A stretch of 36,596 nt of DNA from Microcystis wesenbergii FACHB-1317 (GCF_014696875.1 NZ_JACJQV010000207.1:1-36596), one strand, 5' to 3'. Counted from the stretch's first letter, positions 24,028 through 32,865 are shown. Program-made: numbers and translations. Notes: generated by a model from the letters alone, not told the origin.

Positions 24028-24203
24028 AATCCCCCACTTCCCCAATCCCCCACTTCCCCAATCCCCCACTTCCCCACTTCCCCAATCCCCCACTTCCCCA
24101 ATCCCCCACTTCCCCAATCCCCCACTTCCCCACTTCCCCACTTCCCCACTTCCCCAATCCCCCAATCCCCCACTTCCCCAATCCCCCACTTCCCCACTTC
24201 CCC
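24028..24203. repeat. 8-bp minisatellite with two unit types
   Basis: Twenty-two perfect, contiguous 8-base units, each either AATCCCCC (9 units) or ACTTCCCC (13 units), with partial units at both edges (ACTCCCC before, ACTTCCCT after). In order, writing A for AATCCCCC and C for ACTTCCCC: ACACACCACAC, then ACCCCAACACC. One strand is all pyrimidine except for the A at the start of each unit and the second A in AAT. Confidence 0.92.
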
Positions 24204-24425
24204 ACTTCCCTATCCCTTTTAAACAGGATTTATTATTAGCCTGTATCAGCATTTCTGATTCTATAGTTAAGTTTGGCTAATAACAGCTTATTTTTAGTTG
24301 CTTGTCAAGCCCCTATTATAATTTTTAATCTCTGACCCTGAGTCTGATTTAACATTGATCTTAAAAATCTGATTTTTTGTAGCGAAGAAAACAGTTTTAT
24401 TAACCATTATCTGCATCGATAGAGA

Positions 24426-24493
24426 GAAATCGAGGAGGGCTGATAATCCTTGAAAGCCTTGTCAATACTAGCATTATTCCCCCTCGAAATTTC
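24426..24493 (+). other. Imperfect inverted repeat upstream of rlpA
   Basis: GAAATCGAGGAGGG (24426-24439) and ATAAT (24443-24447) can pair with ATTAT (24474-24478) and CCCCCTCGAAATTTC (about 24479-24493) with small bulges. It lies about 275 bases before rlpA and may be part of a structured leader or a short mobile element. The nature is unknown. Confidence 0.4.
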
Positions 24494-24709
24494 CCTAATT
24501 CCCTAAGTTTTCCTAACCTTGATCCCCTCTAGGAGACAAAAAATTAAAAACCCTTCATCTTAACTTGGTTTTTAGCGCCAGTCAACCCTTTATTTAAATT
24601 TTTGATTCTCTTGCCCGATAACGATATAAATTCTCGTAATGACCAACCGATTTTCCGTGATACGGTTGAACAGAAAGCAACCAAGTTAGCTCTGCAAGCA
24701 CAAAGGAAT

Positions 24710-24750
24710 GTTAGCAAGTTCCTTCAGCTTTGCATTGGGAACTTGCTAAC
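24710..24750 (+). promoter_or_regulatory. Perfect hairpin just before the rlpA start
   Basis: GTTAGCAAGTTCC (24710-24722) and GGAACTTGCTAAC (24738-24750) form a perfect 13-pair stem around a 15-base loop. It ends 17 bases before the rlpA ATG, so in the message it would stand close to the ribosome binding site (AAGAAAG region). No T tract follows, so it is not a terminator. It may control rlpA translation or be the binding site of a protein. Confidence 0.5.
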
Positions 24751-24767
24751 GCACAATAAGAAAGTCT

Positions 24768-25505
24768 ATGAATAAACAACTGATCAACAAACTACAAGCT
24801 GTAACTGCCCTTACCGTAGTGGGGACTACAGCCTCGATAATTTGTTCCCAGACAGCAGGACACAGCAACAGCCTGACGGATATTAGCGTAGGTCGTCAAA
24901 CTGTTATCGAGTCAACTACTCAAACCGTTCTGTCCGCTTTTTCTAACAGTCGAACATCCGATTCAAATATTAAAGTATCACGTTCGGTTCAAGATAATGC
25001 TAACGAAATTCTAAAAACTTTGGAGTCCCTAGTGGACAAAGAAAATACCGTCCCTGCAAGCGTTACACCCCAGACCCAAGAGGCCATTCCTTCGACGATA
25101 CAACCCCAATCACAACCCAATCAAGTCAAACCAGTCCCGGCCAGCAATCCTGCCTCAGTGACACCGCCAGAGAAGCCGAAAACAAGCCAAGCGGTAAAAA
25201 CCAGCAGTCGCCCCCGTAAAAAGGGAATGGCCTCTTGGTATGGTCCTGGTTTCCACGGTCGTCGCACCGCTAGTGGTGAGACTTTTAACTCTAGTAGTTT
25301 AACCGCCGCCCATCGCTATCTACCTTTCGGCACCAAGGTTAGGGTAACTAATCTGCGTAACGGGCGCTCGGTGGTGGTGCGAATTAACGATCGCGGTCCG
25401 TTTAGCGGTGGTCGCCTCATCGATCTCTCCAGAGGTGCGGCAGCGATTATCGGTGTCTTCCAATCGGGAGTTGCCCCAGTGGTCTTGGAAGTTTTAGGCA
25501 GATAA
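24768..25505 (+). CDS. rlpA: RlpA-like septal lytic transglycosylase
   Basis: A 245-residue exported protein. The N-terminal hydrophobic stretch (about residues 10-30, [20 protein letters not shown]) is the signal peptide; a Ser/Thr/Pro/Gln-rich linker reaches to about 150. The C-terminal double-psi beta-barrel has [40 protein letters not shown] and [20 protein letters not shown], including the conserved catalytic Asp region. RlpA cleaves peptidoglycan glycan strands lacking stem peptides. It lacks a SPOR domain, as usual in cyanobacteria. Confidence 0.92.
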   Translation: MNKQLINKLQAVTALTVVGTTASIICSQTAGHSNSLTDISVGRQTVIESTTQTVLSAFSNSRTSDSNIKVSRSVQDNANEILKTLESLVDKENTVPASVTPQTQEAIPSTIQPQSQPNQVKPVPASNPASVTPPEKPKTSQAVKTSSRPRKKGMASWYGPGFHGRRTASGETFNSSSLTAAHRYLPFGTKVRVTNLRNGRSVVVRINDRGPFSGGRLIDLSRGAAAIIGVFQSGVAPVVLEVLGR

Positions 25506-25582
25506 TCAGTTATCAGTTATCAGTAAACAGTTATCAGTAAACAGTTATCAGTAATCAGTAATCAGTAATCAGTAAACAGTGA
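25504..25582. repeat. Heptamer repeats (CAGTTAT/CAGTAAA/CAGTAAT)
   Basis: About eleven consecutive 7-base units of CAGTTAT, CAGTAAA or CAGTAAT start inside the rlpA stop region and run to about 25582. Short tandemly repeated heptamers of this type are typical of filamentous and colonial cyanobacteria. Stretch between 25583 and 25670 shows nothing else. Confidence 0.85.
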
Positions 25583-25670
25583 AAAGACAGCACTGTTAAT
25601 TTGTGTCTGGGAAAATTTAGTACAAATGCTCAGACTTCCTCCTTATCTCTGACTTGAAAGAGGGTGTAGG

Positions 25671-25735
25671 GTGTGGGGTGTAGGGAAGGAAACCTCTTTC
25701 ATCTGTGGGGGTGAAAATTTTTTCATCGGGACTGA
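25671..25735 (-). repeat. Inverted copy of the 68-bp repeat
   Basis: GTGTGGGGTGTAGGGAAGGAAACC followed by TCTTTCATCTG... is avoided here at length; key landmarks are GGGGTGTAGGG, AACCTCTTTCATCTGTG, GTGAAAATTTTTTCATC and GGGACTGACT. They are the reverse complement of the unit at 23772-23905. The copies lie about 1.8 kb apart in opposite orientation on either side of rlpA. Confidence 0.8.
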
Positions 25736-25740
25736 CTAAA

Positions 25741-25826
25741 AACTCACATCTGATCAGTGATCACTGGTAACTGATAACTGATCACTGGTAACTGATAACT
25801 GATCACTGATCACTGATAACTGCTAT
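25741..25826. repeat. Heptamer-type repeats (ACTGATA/ATCACTG)
   Basis: Units of CTGATCA, ACTGGTA and ACTGATA alternate from about 25748 to 25821 and give many small overlapping palindromes such as TGATCA. The block ends about 35 bases before the ABC ATPase start and so lies in its promoter region. Confidence 0.8.
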
Positions 25827-25855
25827 AGTGATCCTATTGAGATTTGACTGGGTTT

Positions 25856-26560
25856 ATGTTAGAAATTAGCGATTTATCGGTTAATTATGGCGGAATCAAG
25901 GCATTACAGCAGGTTAGCTTAAGGGTAGAAGAAGGGGAAATTGTCACCCTGATTGGAGCGAACGGAGCAGGAAAAACGACGACTCTAAAGACGATATCTC
26001 GGATTTTAACGGCAAAGACAGGGCGAATCATTTATCAGGGTCAAGATATTACCCATTTACCCCCCCATGAAATCGTTAAACGGGGAATTGCCCATAGTCC
26101 GGAAGGGAGAAGAATCTTAGCTCGTCAAACAGTCTTGACAAATTTGCAGTTAGGGGCCTATACGAGAAGCGATCGCCTAGAAGTAAAAAGCGATATCGAA
26201 AAGCAGTGGCAACTGTTTCCCCGACTATCGGAGCGCCGAGAGCAGTTAGCGGGAACCCTAAGCGGTGGGGAACAGCAGATGCTGGCGATCGCCAGAGCTT
26301 TAATGAGTCGTCCCAAGTTATTGTTACTAGACGAACCCAGTTTAGGACTAGCGCCGCAGATAGTGCGAGAAATCTTCAGTATTATCCGTAAATTAAATGA
26401 ATCGGGAGTAACTACTATCCTGTTAGTGGAACAAAACGCCAATTTAGCCCTAGAAACTGCCAATCGCGGCTATGTTTTGGAAGCGGGACGCTTGACTATT
26501 GCGGGAAAAGCCGGGGATTTACTCAGGGATGAGCGGGTCAAACAAGCCTATTTGGGTTGA
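25856..26560 (+). CDS. livF: Branched-chain/neutral amino acid ABC transporter ATPase (LivF/NatE type)
   Basis: A 234-residue ABC ATPase with Walker A GANGAGKTT at about residues 34-42, IAHSPEGRRILARQTVLTNL (LivF-type EGR motif), signature LSGGEQQMLAIARALMSRPK near 135 and Walker B LLLLDEPSLGLAP. LivF-type subunits power uptake of branched-chain or neutral amino acids with LivG, LivH, LivM and a binding protein, none of which are adjacent. ATG 25856 is chosen over the TTG at 25844 because family members begin MLEI. UrtE of urea transport is a related alternative; isolation from urt genes makes it less likely. Confidence 0.88.
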   Translation: MLEISDLSVNYGGIKALQQVSLRVEEGEIVTLIGANGAGKTTTLKTISRILTAKTGRIIYQGQDITHLPPHEIVKRGIAHSPEGRRILARQTVLTNLQLGAYTRSDRLEVKSDIEKQWQLFPRLSERREQLAGTLSGGEQQMLAIARALMSRPKLLLLDEPSLGLAPQIVREIFSIIRKLNESGVTTILLVEQNANLALETANRGYVLEAGRLTIAGKAGDLLRDERVKQAYLG

Positions 26561-26684
26561 TCGATGATGATGCGGCAACTATAGATAAAATTCTATGGTA
26601 AATGTAGGAGAAAAAATATTAACAAAATTTTACAAAGTCGCATAGAATGAACACATAACGAAATAGGTATTTTTTCTTACTGCC

Positions 26685-28346
26685 ATGCTAACGGCTAACT
26701 TCCCCTGGCTCACTGCCATCATTTTGCTCCCCTTGCTTGCCTCCTTCCTAATCCCTGTAATCCCCGACAAGGAAGGAAAAACTGTTCGTTGGTTCGCTCT
26801 TGGAGTCGGACTAGCAGACTTTATATTAATGTGTTACGTCTTTTTACAAAAATATGATTTAAGCAACCCCAACCTACAATTAGTGGAAAAAATCGATTGG
26901 GTTCCCCAAATTGGTTTAAGTTGGGCGGTGTCGGTGGATGGTATCTCGGCACCGTTAGTTTTATTAGCAGGATTGGTGACAACCCTTTCTATCTTGGCCG
27001 CGTGGCAAGTGGACCGTAAACCCCGTTTATTCTACTTCCTGATGCTGTTGCTCTACGCCGCTCAGATTGGTGTTTTCGTCGCCCAAGATTTATTATTATT
27101 CTTTTTAATGTGGGAAATCGAGTTAATTCCCGTTTATCTACTCGTTTCCATCTGGGGTGGCCAAAAACGTCGTTATGCCGCCACTAAATTCTTACTCTAC
27201 ACCGCCGCCGCTTCTATCTTCATCCTCGTTGCCGGTCTAGCCATGGCCCTTTACGGTGGTGGTGCGATGACCTTTGATATGGCGGAATTAGGATTTAAAG
27301 ATTATCCCCTCGCTTTAGAATTAGTCCTTTACGCTGGTTTATTAATCGCTTTCGGTGTCAAACTCGCTATCTTCCCCCTCCATACTTGGCTCCCCGATGC
27401 TCACGGTGAAGCTTCTGCACCTGTATCGATGATTCTCGCTGGTGTTCTCCTTAAAATGGGTGGTTATGGTTTAATCCGTCTTAATATGGGTCTTCTACCG
27501 GATGCACACATCTACTTTGCCCCGATTCTAGCGATTCTCGGTGTCGTTAATATTATCTACGGTGCTTTCGCTTCCTTCGGTCAACAAAACATGAAACGCC
27601 GTCTCGCTTATTCCTCGGTTTCACACATGGGATTCGTCCTTTTAGGGATTGCTTCCTTTACCGATGTGGGTATTAGCGGCGCTATGTTACAAATGCTCTC
27701 CCACGGTTTAATTGCCGCCGTCCTATTCTTCCTTGCTGGTGTCACCTACGACCGCACCCATACCTTAGCTTTAAACGAGATGGGTGGGATTGCCCAAGCG
27801 ATGCCGAAAGTCTTCGCTCTCTTTACTGCCGGCGCCATGGCTTCCCTAGCGTTACCCGGAATGAGCGGTTTTGCCAGTGAAATTACTGTATTTATCGGTG
27901 TCACTAGCAGTGACGTTTATAGCCAAACCTTCCGGGTTGTGACTGTCTTCCTCGCTTCCGTTGGTTTAATCCTCACCCCGATTTATCTACTCTCCATGCT
28001 TCGTCAAGTTTTCTACGGAGATGGTTCTTCCTGCGATATTACTAACATTCTCCCCAACAAAAGCAACGAACAAGCAGTTTGTTTTGGTACTAGCTGTGTC
28101 CTTCCTGACGAATCAGAATATATTGACGCTAAACCCAGAGAAATCTTTATCGCTGTCTCTTTCCTCGCTTTGATTGTCGCTATCGGTTTCTATCCCCAAT
28201 TGGCTACCCGTATCTACGATGTGAAAACGGTGGCAGTTAACTCGGAAGTGCGTCAAGCTTACACAGAAATCGCCGCTACTCGTCAAAATATCTACGCTGA
28301 AACTCAACCCGACGTAAGCGCCAAGGTTGCCAGTATATTCCAATAA
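26685..28346 (+). CDS. ndhD: NAD(P)H dehydrogenase subunit NdhD
   Basis: A 553-residue polytopic protein of the NDH-1 complex in the thylakoid membrane, one of the antiporter-like proton-pumping subunits. Hydrophobic helices run throughout; key parts are [20 protein letters not shown] (with the conserved Glu near residue 146), [20 protein letters not shown] (Lys near 228, about residues 226-245) and [23 protein letters not shown]-1 with NdhD takes part in respiration and cyclic electron flow; whether this is the NdhD1 or NdhD2 form is not decided. It is a single gene with a good terminator downstream. Confidence 0.95.
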   Translation: MLTANFPWLTAIILLPLLASFLIPVIPDKEGKTVRWFALGVGLADFILMCYVFLQKYDLSNPNLQLVEKIDWVPQIGLSWAVSVDGISAPLVLLAGLVTTLSILAAWQVDRKPRLFYFLMLLLYAAQIGVFVAQDLLLFFLMWEIELIPVYLLVSIWGGQKRRYAATKFLLYTAAASIFILVAGLAMALYGGGAMTFDMAELGFKDYPLALELVLYAGLLIAFGVKLAIFPLHTWLPDAHGEASAPVSMILAGVLLKMGGYGLIRLNMGLLPDAHIYFAPILAILGVVNIIYGAFASFGQQNMKRRLAYSSVSHMGFVLLGIASFTDVGISGAMLQMLSHGLIAAVLFFLAGVTYDRTHTLALNEMGGIAQAMPKVFALFTAGAMASLALPGMSGFASEITVFIGVTSSDVYSQTFRVVTVFLASVGLILTPIYLLSMLRQVFYGDGSSCDITNILPNKSNEQAVCFGTSCVLPDESEYIDAKPREIFIAVSFLALIVAIGFYPQLATRIYDVKTVAVNSEVRQAYTEIAATRQNIYAETQPDVSAKVASIFQ

Positions 28347-28372
28347 ATTGGCAAGTCTAAAGTGAATAGGTT

Positions 28373-28405
28373 ATCAGGAGTGGAAATTCTGCTCCTGATT
28401 TTTTT
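28373..28405 (+). terminator. Intrinsic terminator of ndhD
   Basis: ATCAGGAG (28373-28380) pairs with CTCCTGAT (28392-28399) around an 11-base loop and is followed by a run of seven T (28399-28405). It starts 27 bases after the ndhD stop. Confidence 0.85.
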
Positions 28406-28435
28406 GGGCGAGGAGAAAGATGCGAGCATTTGTAC

Positions 28436-28468
28436 AGAAAACGGGTTTCTCGGAGAAACCCGTTTTCT
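28436..28468. repeat. 33-base near-perfect palindrome
   Basis: AGAAAACGGGTTTCT (28436-28450) pairs perfectly with AGAAACCCGTTTTCT (28454-28468) around CGG. It lies between the ndhD terminator and the methyltransferase promoter. Palindromes of the ACGGGTTTCT...AGAAACCCGT type are common in this genus, so it is probably a dispersed repeat, though it could also terminate transcripts. Confidence 0.75.
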
Positions 28469-28535
28469 ACTCAATAACCAGATTTAGTATAATATCGTCT
28501 CTGGGATCAAAACAGAAGCTTAGAATAGATAAAAT

Positions 28536-29576
28536 ATGTGGACTTTTATTGATTTATTTGCCGGTATAGGAGGATTTAGAATCGCTCTAGAGAATCTCGG
28601 TTGTCAATGCGTTTTTTCCTCGGAAATCGATCCTCACTCCCAAAAGGTTTACTTGGCTAACTATGGTCATTTACCCGATAATCAAGACATCAGAAAATTA
28701 GAGGTAAAAACTGTCCCCAATCATGATATACTCTGTGGCGGTTTTCCCTGTCAAGCGTTTAGTATCGCCGGCAGAAAACACGGTTTTGAAGATGCACGCG
28801 GAACCTTATTTTTTGAAGTTGCCCGGATCCTACACGAAAAGAAACCGAAAGCTTTTATCTTAGAAAATGTCCAGGGGTTAGTCCATCATGATCGAGGTAA
28901 AACTTTAAAAACTATTTTAGATATACTAGAAAAGGATTTGCATTATTTTGTCCCTAGTCCCCAGATTTTAAATGCCAGATATTTTGGGGTTCCTCAAAAC
29001 CGTCCCCGAATTTTTATTGTCGGTTTTCGAGAAGATTTAAATATTTACCATTTTTCCTATCCTCAACCAACCCATCAAGAAACTTGTCTCAAAGATATCC
29101 TAGAAGAAAAGGAAGTCAGCGTTAAATATTATCTCTCTAATCAGTATTTAGAAACTTTGTTTAAACACAAGGCCAGACACCAAAATAAAGGTAATGGGTT
29201 CGGTTATGAGATTATTTCTCCCGATGGGATCGCTAATGCTATTGTGGTGGGAGGTATGGGAAAAGAAAGAAATTTAGTTATCGATAAAAGACTGACTAAT
29301 TTCACTCCCGTTACTCGCATTAAGGGAGAAGTAAATAAATTATTCGTCCGCAGAATGACTCCCAGAGAATGGGCAAGATTACAGGGATTTCCCGATAGTT
29401 TTCAGATTGTTGTTAGCGATGTCCAAGCTTATAAACAGTTCGGTAATTCTGTGGCTATTCCTGTAGTAGAAGCGGTGGCAAAAGAGGTGATTAAAACTTT
29501 AGATTTATCGAAGAAATCAAATGTAAACGTTAAATTTACAGACTGGCAAGGAAAACAATTAGAGTTATTCACATAA
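28536..29576 (+). CDS. DNA (cytosine-5-)-methyltransferase
   Basis: A 346-residue C5 DNA methyltransferase. Ordered motifs: I DLFAGIGGFRIAL (residues 6-18), IV GGFPCQAFSIAGR with the catalytic Cys (about 68-80), VI ENVQGL (about 109), VIII QNRPRIFIVGF (about 152-162), IX RRMTPREWARLQGFPD (about 274) and X QFGNSVAIPVVEAV (about 305). Target recognition lies in about residues 190-270. The HpaII-type endonuclease begins 13 bases downstream, so the methylase most likely protects CCGG sites (inner C by analogy with M.HpaII). Confidence 0.93.
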   Translation: MWTFIDLFAGIGGFRIALENLGCQCVFSSEIDPHSQKVYLANYGHLPDNQDIRKLEVKTVPNHDILCGGFPCQAFSIAGRKHGFEDARGTLFFEVARILHEKKPKAFILENVQGLVHHDRGKTLKTILDILEKDLHYFVPSPQILNARYFGVPQNRPRIFIVGFREDLNIYHFSYPQPTHQETCLKDILEEKEVSVKYYLSNQYLETLFKHKARHQNKGNGFGYEIISPDGIANAIVVGGMGKERNLVIDKRLTNFTPVTRIKGEVNKLFVRRMTPREWARLQGFPDSFQIVVSDVQAYKQFGNSVAIPVVEAVAKEVIKTLDLSKKSNVNVKFTDWQGKQLELFT

Positions 29577-29589
29577 TTGAAAAAACACC

Positions 29590-30672
29590 ATGAATTATCG
29601 CAGCTATAATAGGGGAGAATGGACTGAAGTTTATGTATTATTTTACTTGTTGGGACAAAAAAAACTTTATAAAGGTGATGCGAGTTTTCAAAAACTCTCA
29701 GATTTCTTTTATATAAGCAGAGTTTTTCACTATGAGAACCTAGAAAAAGTAGAATTTCAATTAGAAAATAATCTCTCTGAAATCGTCATTAAAAGAAGTG
29801 GTTGCATCAATCAAAGAATTTCTGTTCAGGATTTCATTAATAAAGCAAATGACATATTTGAAGCTATTATAAATAGTCAAGGAAGGAGTTTTTCTATTCC
29901 AGCCATCGAAGATTTTCTCAAAAGTATCAATTGTCAAAATATTAAACAAGATTCAAGAAATGTTAAAGATATAGAAATTGGAATTATTGATACAAAAAGA
30001 GATAGGCATGACAATTTCAGTTTCTCAATCAAATCTAAATTAGGTCAATCACCAACAATTTTTAATGCTGGTAAAAAAACGGTTTTTATTTATAGGATTG
30101 AAAGCAATAATAATCTTGATATTCCAAAGTTGAAAGAGTTGGAATCAGCAACAAAAATTTTAAGAACAATTAGGGGTCAGTGTCAAATAGTATTTGACGA
30201 GTTAAAAACCAGAGAGTTTACTAACACTTTTTATAGAAATCTCATCCTGATAGATGATAGTATGCCAATTATTGTGGCGAACTTACTGCTAAATGCTTAT
30301 AGTGGTGAAAATAATAAAAGTATAATAGAATTGCACAAAAAAATGACAATGGATAATCCCTGTGGCTATGAACTGCAAAATGTCGGAGAAATTTATGAGA
30401 GAAAGATAAAAAACTTTTTAACTGATATAACATTAGGATTAAAAGCTTCGGAAGATTGGAAAAAAGATAATACACCTAATGGATTTTTAGTGGTCACAAG
30501 GAATGGTGAAGTTCTTTCCTATTATTTGTTAGATAGGAAAACTTTTGAAGATTGTCTTTTTACTCAAACTAAGCTGGATGTACCTAGTAGAACAAGACAT
30601 GATTATGGAACTGTATATCAGGAAGAAGGAAATTATTATATTAAGTTATGCCTTCAGGTAAGATTCAGATAG
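29590..30672 (+). CDS. HpaII-type restriction endonuclease
   Basis: A 360-residue protein resembling the HpaII family: an N-terminal NRGEWTEVYVLFYLLGQKKL, and a catalytic-looking region around residues 126-165 with DIEIGIIDTKRDRHDNFSFS followed by IKSKLGQSPTIFNAGKKTVF (Asp and Ser-x-Lys of a PD-(D/E)xK-type fold). It follows the C5 methyltransferase by 13 bases, forming a type II restriction-modification pair; CCGG is the expected site by family. The gene is much richer in A and T than its neighbours, which fits horizontal transfer. Confidence 0.82.
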   Translation: MNYRSYNRGEWTEVYVLFYLLGQKKLYKGDASFQKLSDFFYISRVFHYENLEKVEFQLENNLSEIVIKRSGCINQRISVQDFINKANDIFEAIINSQGRSFSIPAIEDFLKSINCQNIKQDSRNVKDIEIGIIDTKRDRHDNFSFSIKSKLGQSPTIFNAGKKTVFIYRIESNNNLDIPKLKELESATKILRTIRGQCQIVFDELKTREFTNTFYRNLILIDDSMPIIVANLLLNAYSGENNKSIIELHKKMTMDNPCGYELQNVGEIYERKIKNFLTDITLGLKASEDWKKDNTPNGFLVVTRNGEVLSYYLLDRKTFEDCLFTQTKLDVPSRTRHDYGTVYQEEGNYYIKLCLQVRFR

Positions 30673-30864
30673 CAATCACGTTTCAGAGTTAAGCAATGTT
30701 TTTTCTAACAGCAAAATAGGATTCTGACTAGACGCGGTTTTTCCCTAGAGGTGATAATAAAAGAGCAACAGAGGTGATGGTTTCGCCGGTTGTGCTTGTT
30801 AAAGGTATCTTTCTTATACTACACTTGTAACACCAATCTGTTTAGTATTCGGGAGAGAAAAATT

Positions 30865-31206
30865 ATGCGGACAATCACACGCACCACCACTACCGATATG
30901 GAAGTCACCAGCATTCGTCTGGAAAGAGTCCTCAAGGACAAGCTGAAAGAGATTTCCGGCAATCAAGGTTATCAAGCACTCATTCGCGATGTCTTGTGGA
31001 ATTTCGTTCAGCAGAAATCAGGAGATTATCGACCTCAGTTTTGTGCCAGCGATATAAGGGCAGTATTTAACGCTACAGCTAGAAAAAATGAGATTTGCGC
31101 CCTTACAGGCAATTTAATCCCCGCTAATGAAACAATGTTGTTAGGTTTGACCATCCATGGCGATTTAGTCCCGTTGAGTATGGATAGTTATGCCAATTTA
31201 AAATAA
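30865..31206 (+). CDS. Conserved cyanobacterial protein, ribbon-helix-helix-like
   Basis: A 113-residue protein from ATG 30865, preceded by GGGAGAG. Residues 10-45 (TDMEVTSIRLERVLKDKLKE and ISGNQGYQALIRDVLWNFVQ) look like a ribbon-helix-helix DNA-binding part. The C-terminal half has the phrases CASDIRAVFNATARKNEICA and LTGNLIPANETMLLGLTIHG, with two Cys. Similar small proteins occur widely in cyanobacteria with no function known to me. The frame is open upstream to 30790, but that extension looks unlike coding sequence. Confidence 0.75.
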   Translation: MRTITRTTTTDMEVTSIRLERVLKDKLKEISGNQGYQALIRDVLWNFVQQKSGDYRPQFCASDIRAVFNATARKNEICALTGNLIPANETMLLGLTIHGDLVPLSMDSYANLK

Positions 31207-31325
31207 GTTTGACTGGGGTGGGGGAGAATCCAGTATAGTTAGTCCTCACCCAAGGGAGATGGGAAGTGGGAATTATAAATTTAAATTATCAATTATGAAT
31301 TGAGAGGTGGGGAGTTTTTTGCCGT

Positions 31326-31396
31326 GAACAGTGAACTGATAACCGATAACCGATAACTGATTACTGATTACTGATTACTGATTACTGATTACTGAT
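31326..31396. repeat. Heptamer repeats ending in the trmL start codon
   Basis: GTGAACTGATAACC is followed by units CGATAAC, CTGATTA and similar, in total about nine 7-base units (31336-31396), the last being CTGATGA, which contains the trmL start ATG at 31395. There is no recognisable ribosome binding site between the repeat and the start. The preceding 31207-31325 shows nothing specific. Confidence 0.85.
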
Positions 31397-31868
31397 GACT
31401 GAACCGATTTTACGAGTGGTTTTAATTAATCCGCAAATTCCGCCAAATACGGGGAATATTGCCCGTACTTGCGCCGCAACCAAGACAGAATTGCATTTAG
31501 TTGGTCCCTTGGGTTTTGAAATTAGCGATCGCTATCTGAAGCGGGCCGGCTTAGATTATTGGCCTTATGTAAAACTTCTGTACCACTTGACAATAGATGA
31601 CTTCTGTGCATATCAACAAAAGAGCGGCGGAAGGGCGATCGGGTTTACCGTGCGCGGCAGCAGCAGTTATGTGCAGTACACCTATCAAAGCGGAGATTGG
31701 CTACTTTTTGGCAGTGAAACCGACGGTATTCCGGCAGATTTATTAAATAAGTGCGATGACACGGTTTATATTCCCATGGCAGAACCGGGGGTGAGAAGTT
31801 TAAATCTTTCCGTTAGTGTGGCGATCGGATTATTTGAGGCCCGACGACAATTGGGATTTATTCGTTAG
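31395..31868 (+). CDS. trmL: tRNA (cytidine/uridine-34-2'-O)-methyltransferase TrmL
   Basis: A 157-residue SPOUT methyltransferase that adds 2'-O-methyl to the wobble base 34 of leucine tRNAs. Motifs: VVLINPQIPPNTGNIARTCA (residues 8-27), LHLVGPLGFEISDRYLKRAG (about 33-52), WLLFGSETDGIP (about 103-114) and IPMAEPGVRSLNLSVSVAIG (about 127-146), the trefoil-knot SAM site. Length matches the minimal TrmL type. Heptamer repeats provide the sequence immediately before the start codon. Confidence 0.93.
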   Translation: MTEPILRVVLINPQIPPNTGNIARTCAATKTELHLVGPLGFEISDRYLKRAGLDYWPYVKLLYHLTIDDFCAYQQKSGGRAIGFTVRGSSSYVQYTYQSGDWLLFGSETDGIPADLLNKCDDTVYIPMAEPGVRSLNLSVSVAIGLFEARRQLGFIR

Positions 31869-32115
31869 CGGGATATTTGGCTATATAAACAGAGCAAATA
31901 AACTGAATTGACCCCAAAAATTAGAAAATTGCTTTTATTTAGCTCATTTTTGCCTAAAAATAACTTTTTTTGCTAGTATCAGAAAAAAATAGCGATCGCC
32001 GTCAATCTTGTCCGTAATAACAGCAAGAAATTATGTGGATTATCCTAGAGCAAATTAATTGTTGCTCCTTGTTAATTACATAATTTATTGAAAATAAAAA
32101 GGCAAGATTAGGCTC

Positions 32116-32703
32116 ATGAATATCTTTGACCTTTCTCTCAATTTTTTTCGCAATTTACAGCTTTTTAATCGGCAAAAATCCACCTCTGGCTTAACTCAAG
32201 TCGAGATGTTAGTTACCATAATTTTATTAGGAATTCTCTTAACCATTGCCCTTTCTGTTTATCAGCGTTTAATGGCGTGGATTCGCTTAAATATCGCCAC
32301 CTTTGAAATATCACAACAGTGGAAAAATACCCGTTATCAAGCCATGGGAGAAGGTTCTTATCCCCTATCTTTGTGCATGGCAGCAAGTGAAACCGAACAG
32401 ATTAAAGTGGCAAAAGTACAAGGAGACCGCTGTGAAAATGTCACCGATTGGACTCCCATCACTCGCGGCGTTAGCATCGATACTAATAATTCTACCCTAC
32501 GCCGAGTTAGTGGACCTGCGGGTAATCAAGGTACAATTTATCGCGCTAGTTGGGCCGATACAAGGGGGGGTTTAGGCGGTTCTTGGGGACAGTTAGGCAG
32601 AATTACATTAGTTGCTCCCGGTACACCGGACAAACGCTGTTTATTTTTATTCCGCGTTGATGGTAGTTGGGATATTCGCCAAGATAATAGATGTGTGCGT
32701 TAA
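32116..32703 (+). CDS. Type IV pilin-like (GspH-type) minor prepilin
   Basis: A 195-residue protein with a class III prepilin signal: after a 26-residue leader comes SGLTQVEMLVTIILLGILLT, with cleavage after Gly and Glu at position +5 of the mature protein, followed by a 20-residue hydrophobic helix. The C-terminal part is a polar, Cys-containing globular domain (KVQGDRCENVTDWTP and PDKRCLFLFRVDGSWDIRQD) as in minor pilins. It stands alone. It may belong to pili used in motility or DNA uptake, or to surface export. Confidence 0.85.
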   Translation: MNIFDLSLNFFRNLQLFNRQKSTSGLTQVEMLVTIILLGILLTIALSVYQRLMAWIRLNIATFEISQQWKNTRYQAMGEGSYPLSLCMAASETEQIKVAKVQGDRCENVTDWTPITRGVSIDTNNSTLRRVSGPAGNQGTIYRASWADTRGGLGGSWGQLGRITLVAPGTPDKRCLFLFRVDGSWDIRQDNRCVR

Positions 32704-32842
32704 AGCGGCAAAAGTTATCGTTATCTAAGGGAGGGCATCAGCCCAAAATCTAACATTAACGAACACTTTACACCATAATAATGTCGAGAGAGCCACGCTC
32801 AAAAATCAAGAATCCCGACAGATAGCCTTTCTGGGGGGAAAC

Positions 32843-32865
32843 TTAGACGGTTTTCAGTCCGTCTG
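32843..32865 (+). other. Small hairpin upstream of the ParA gene
   Basis: AGACGG (about 32848-32853) pairs with CCGTCT (about 32862-32867) around TTTTCAGT, about 40 bases before the ParA start. It could be part of the leader; no further signal is seen. Confidence 0.35.

Larger units (their letters stand above)
23552..24767. other. 1.2-kb gene-free region packed with repeats
   Basis: No gene is supported here. In order it holds the 96-bp repeat copy B, a 37-base repeat in two copies (23734-23770 and 23932-23968), a 68-bp tandem repeat (from 23772), an 8-bp minisatellite (24028-24203), an imperfect inverted repeat (24426-24493) and a perfect hairpin in front of rlpA (24710-24750). Several frames through the minisatellite are open on both strands, but only because of the repeat composition. 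Confidence 0.75.

Noticed and set aside
23938-24280. Overlapping open frames of 60-97 codons on both strands in the minisatellite
   Set aside because: The 8-base period gives stop-free low-complexity (Pro/Ser or Gly/Trp) reading in all frames; this is a repeat effect. The GKWG-like reverse reading resembles the GrrA core only by composition.
24300-24767. c-di-AMP (ydaO-yuaA) riboswitch upstream of rlpA
   Set aside because: The known association with cyanobacterial rlpA made me look for it, but the conserved motifs were not recognised in this leader.
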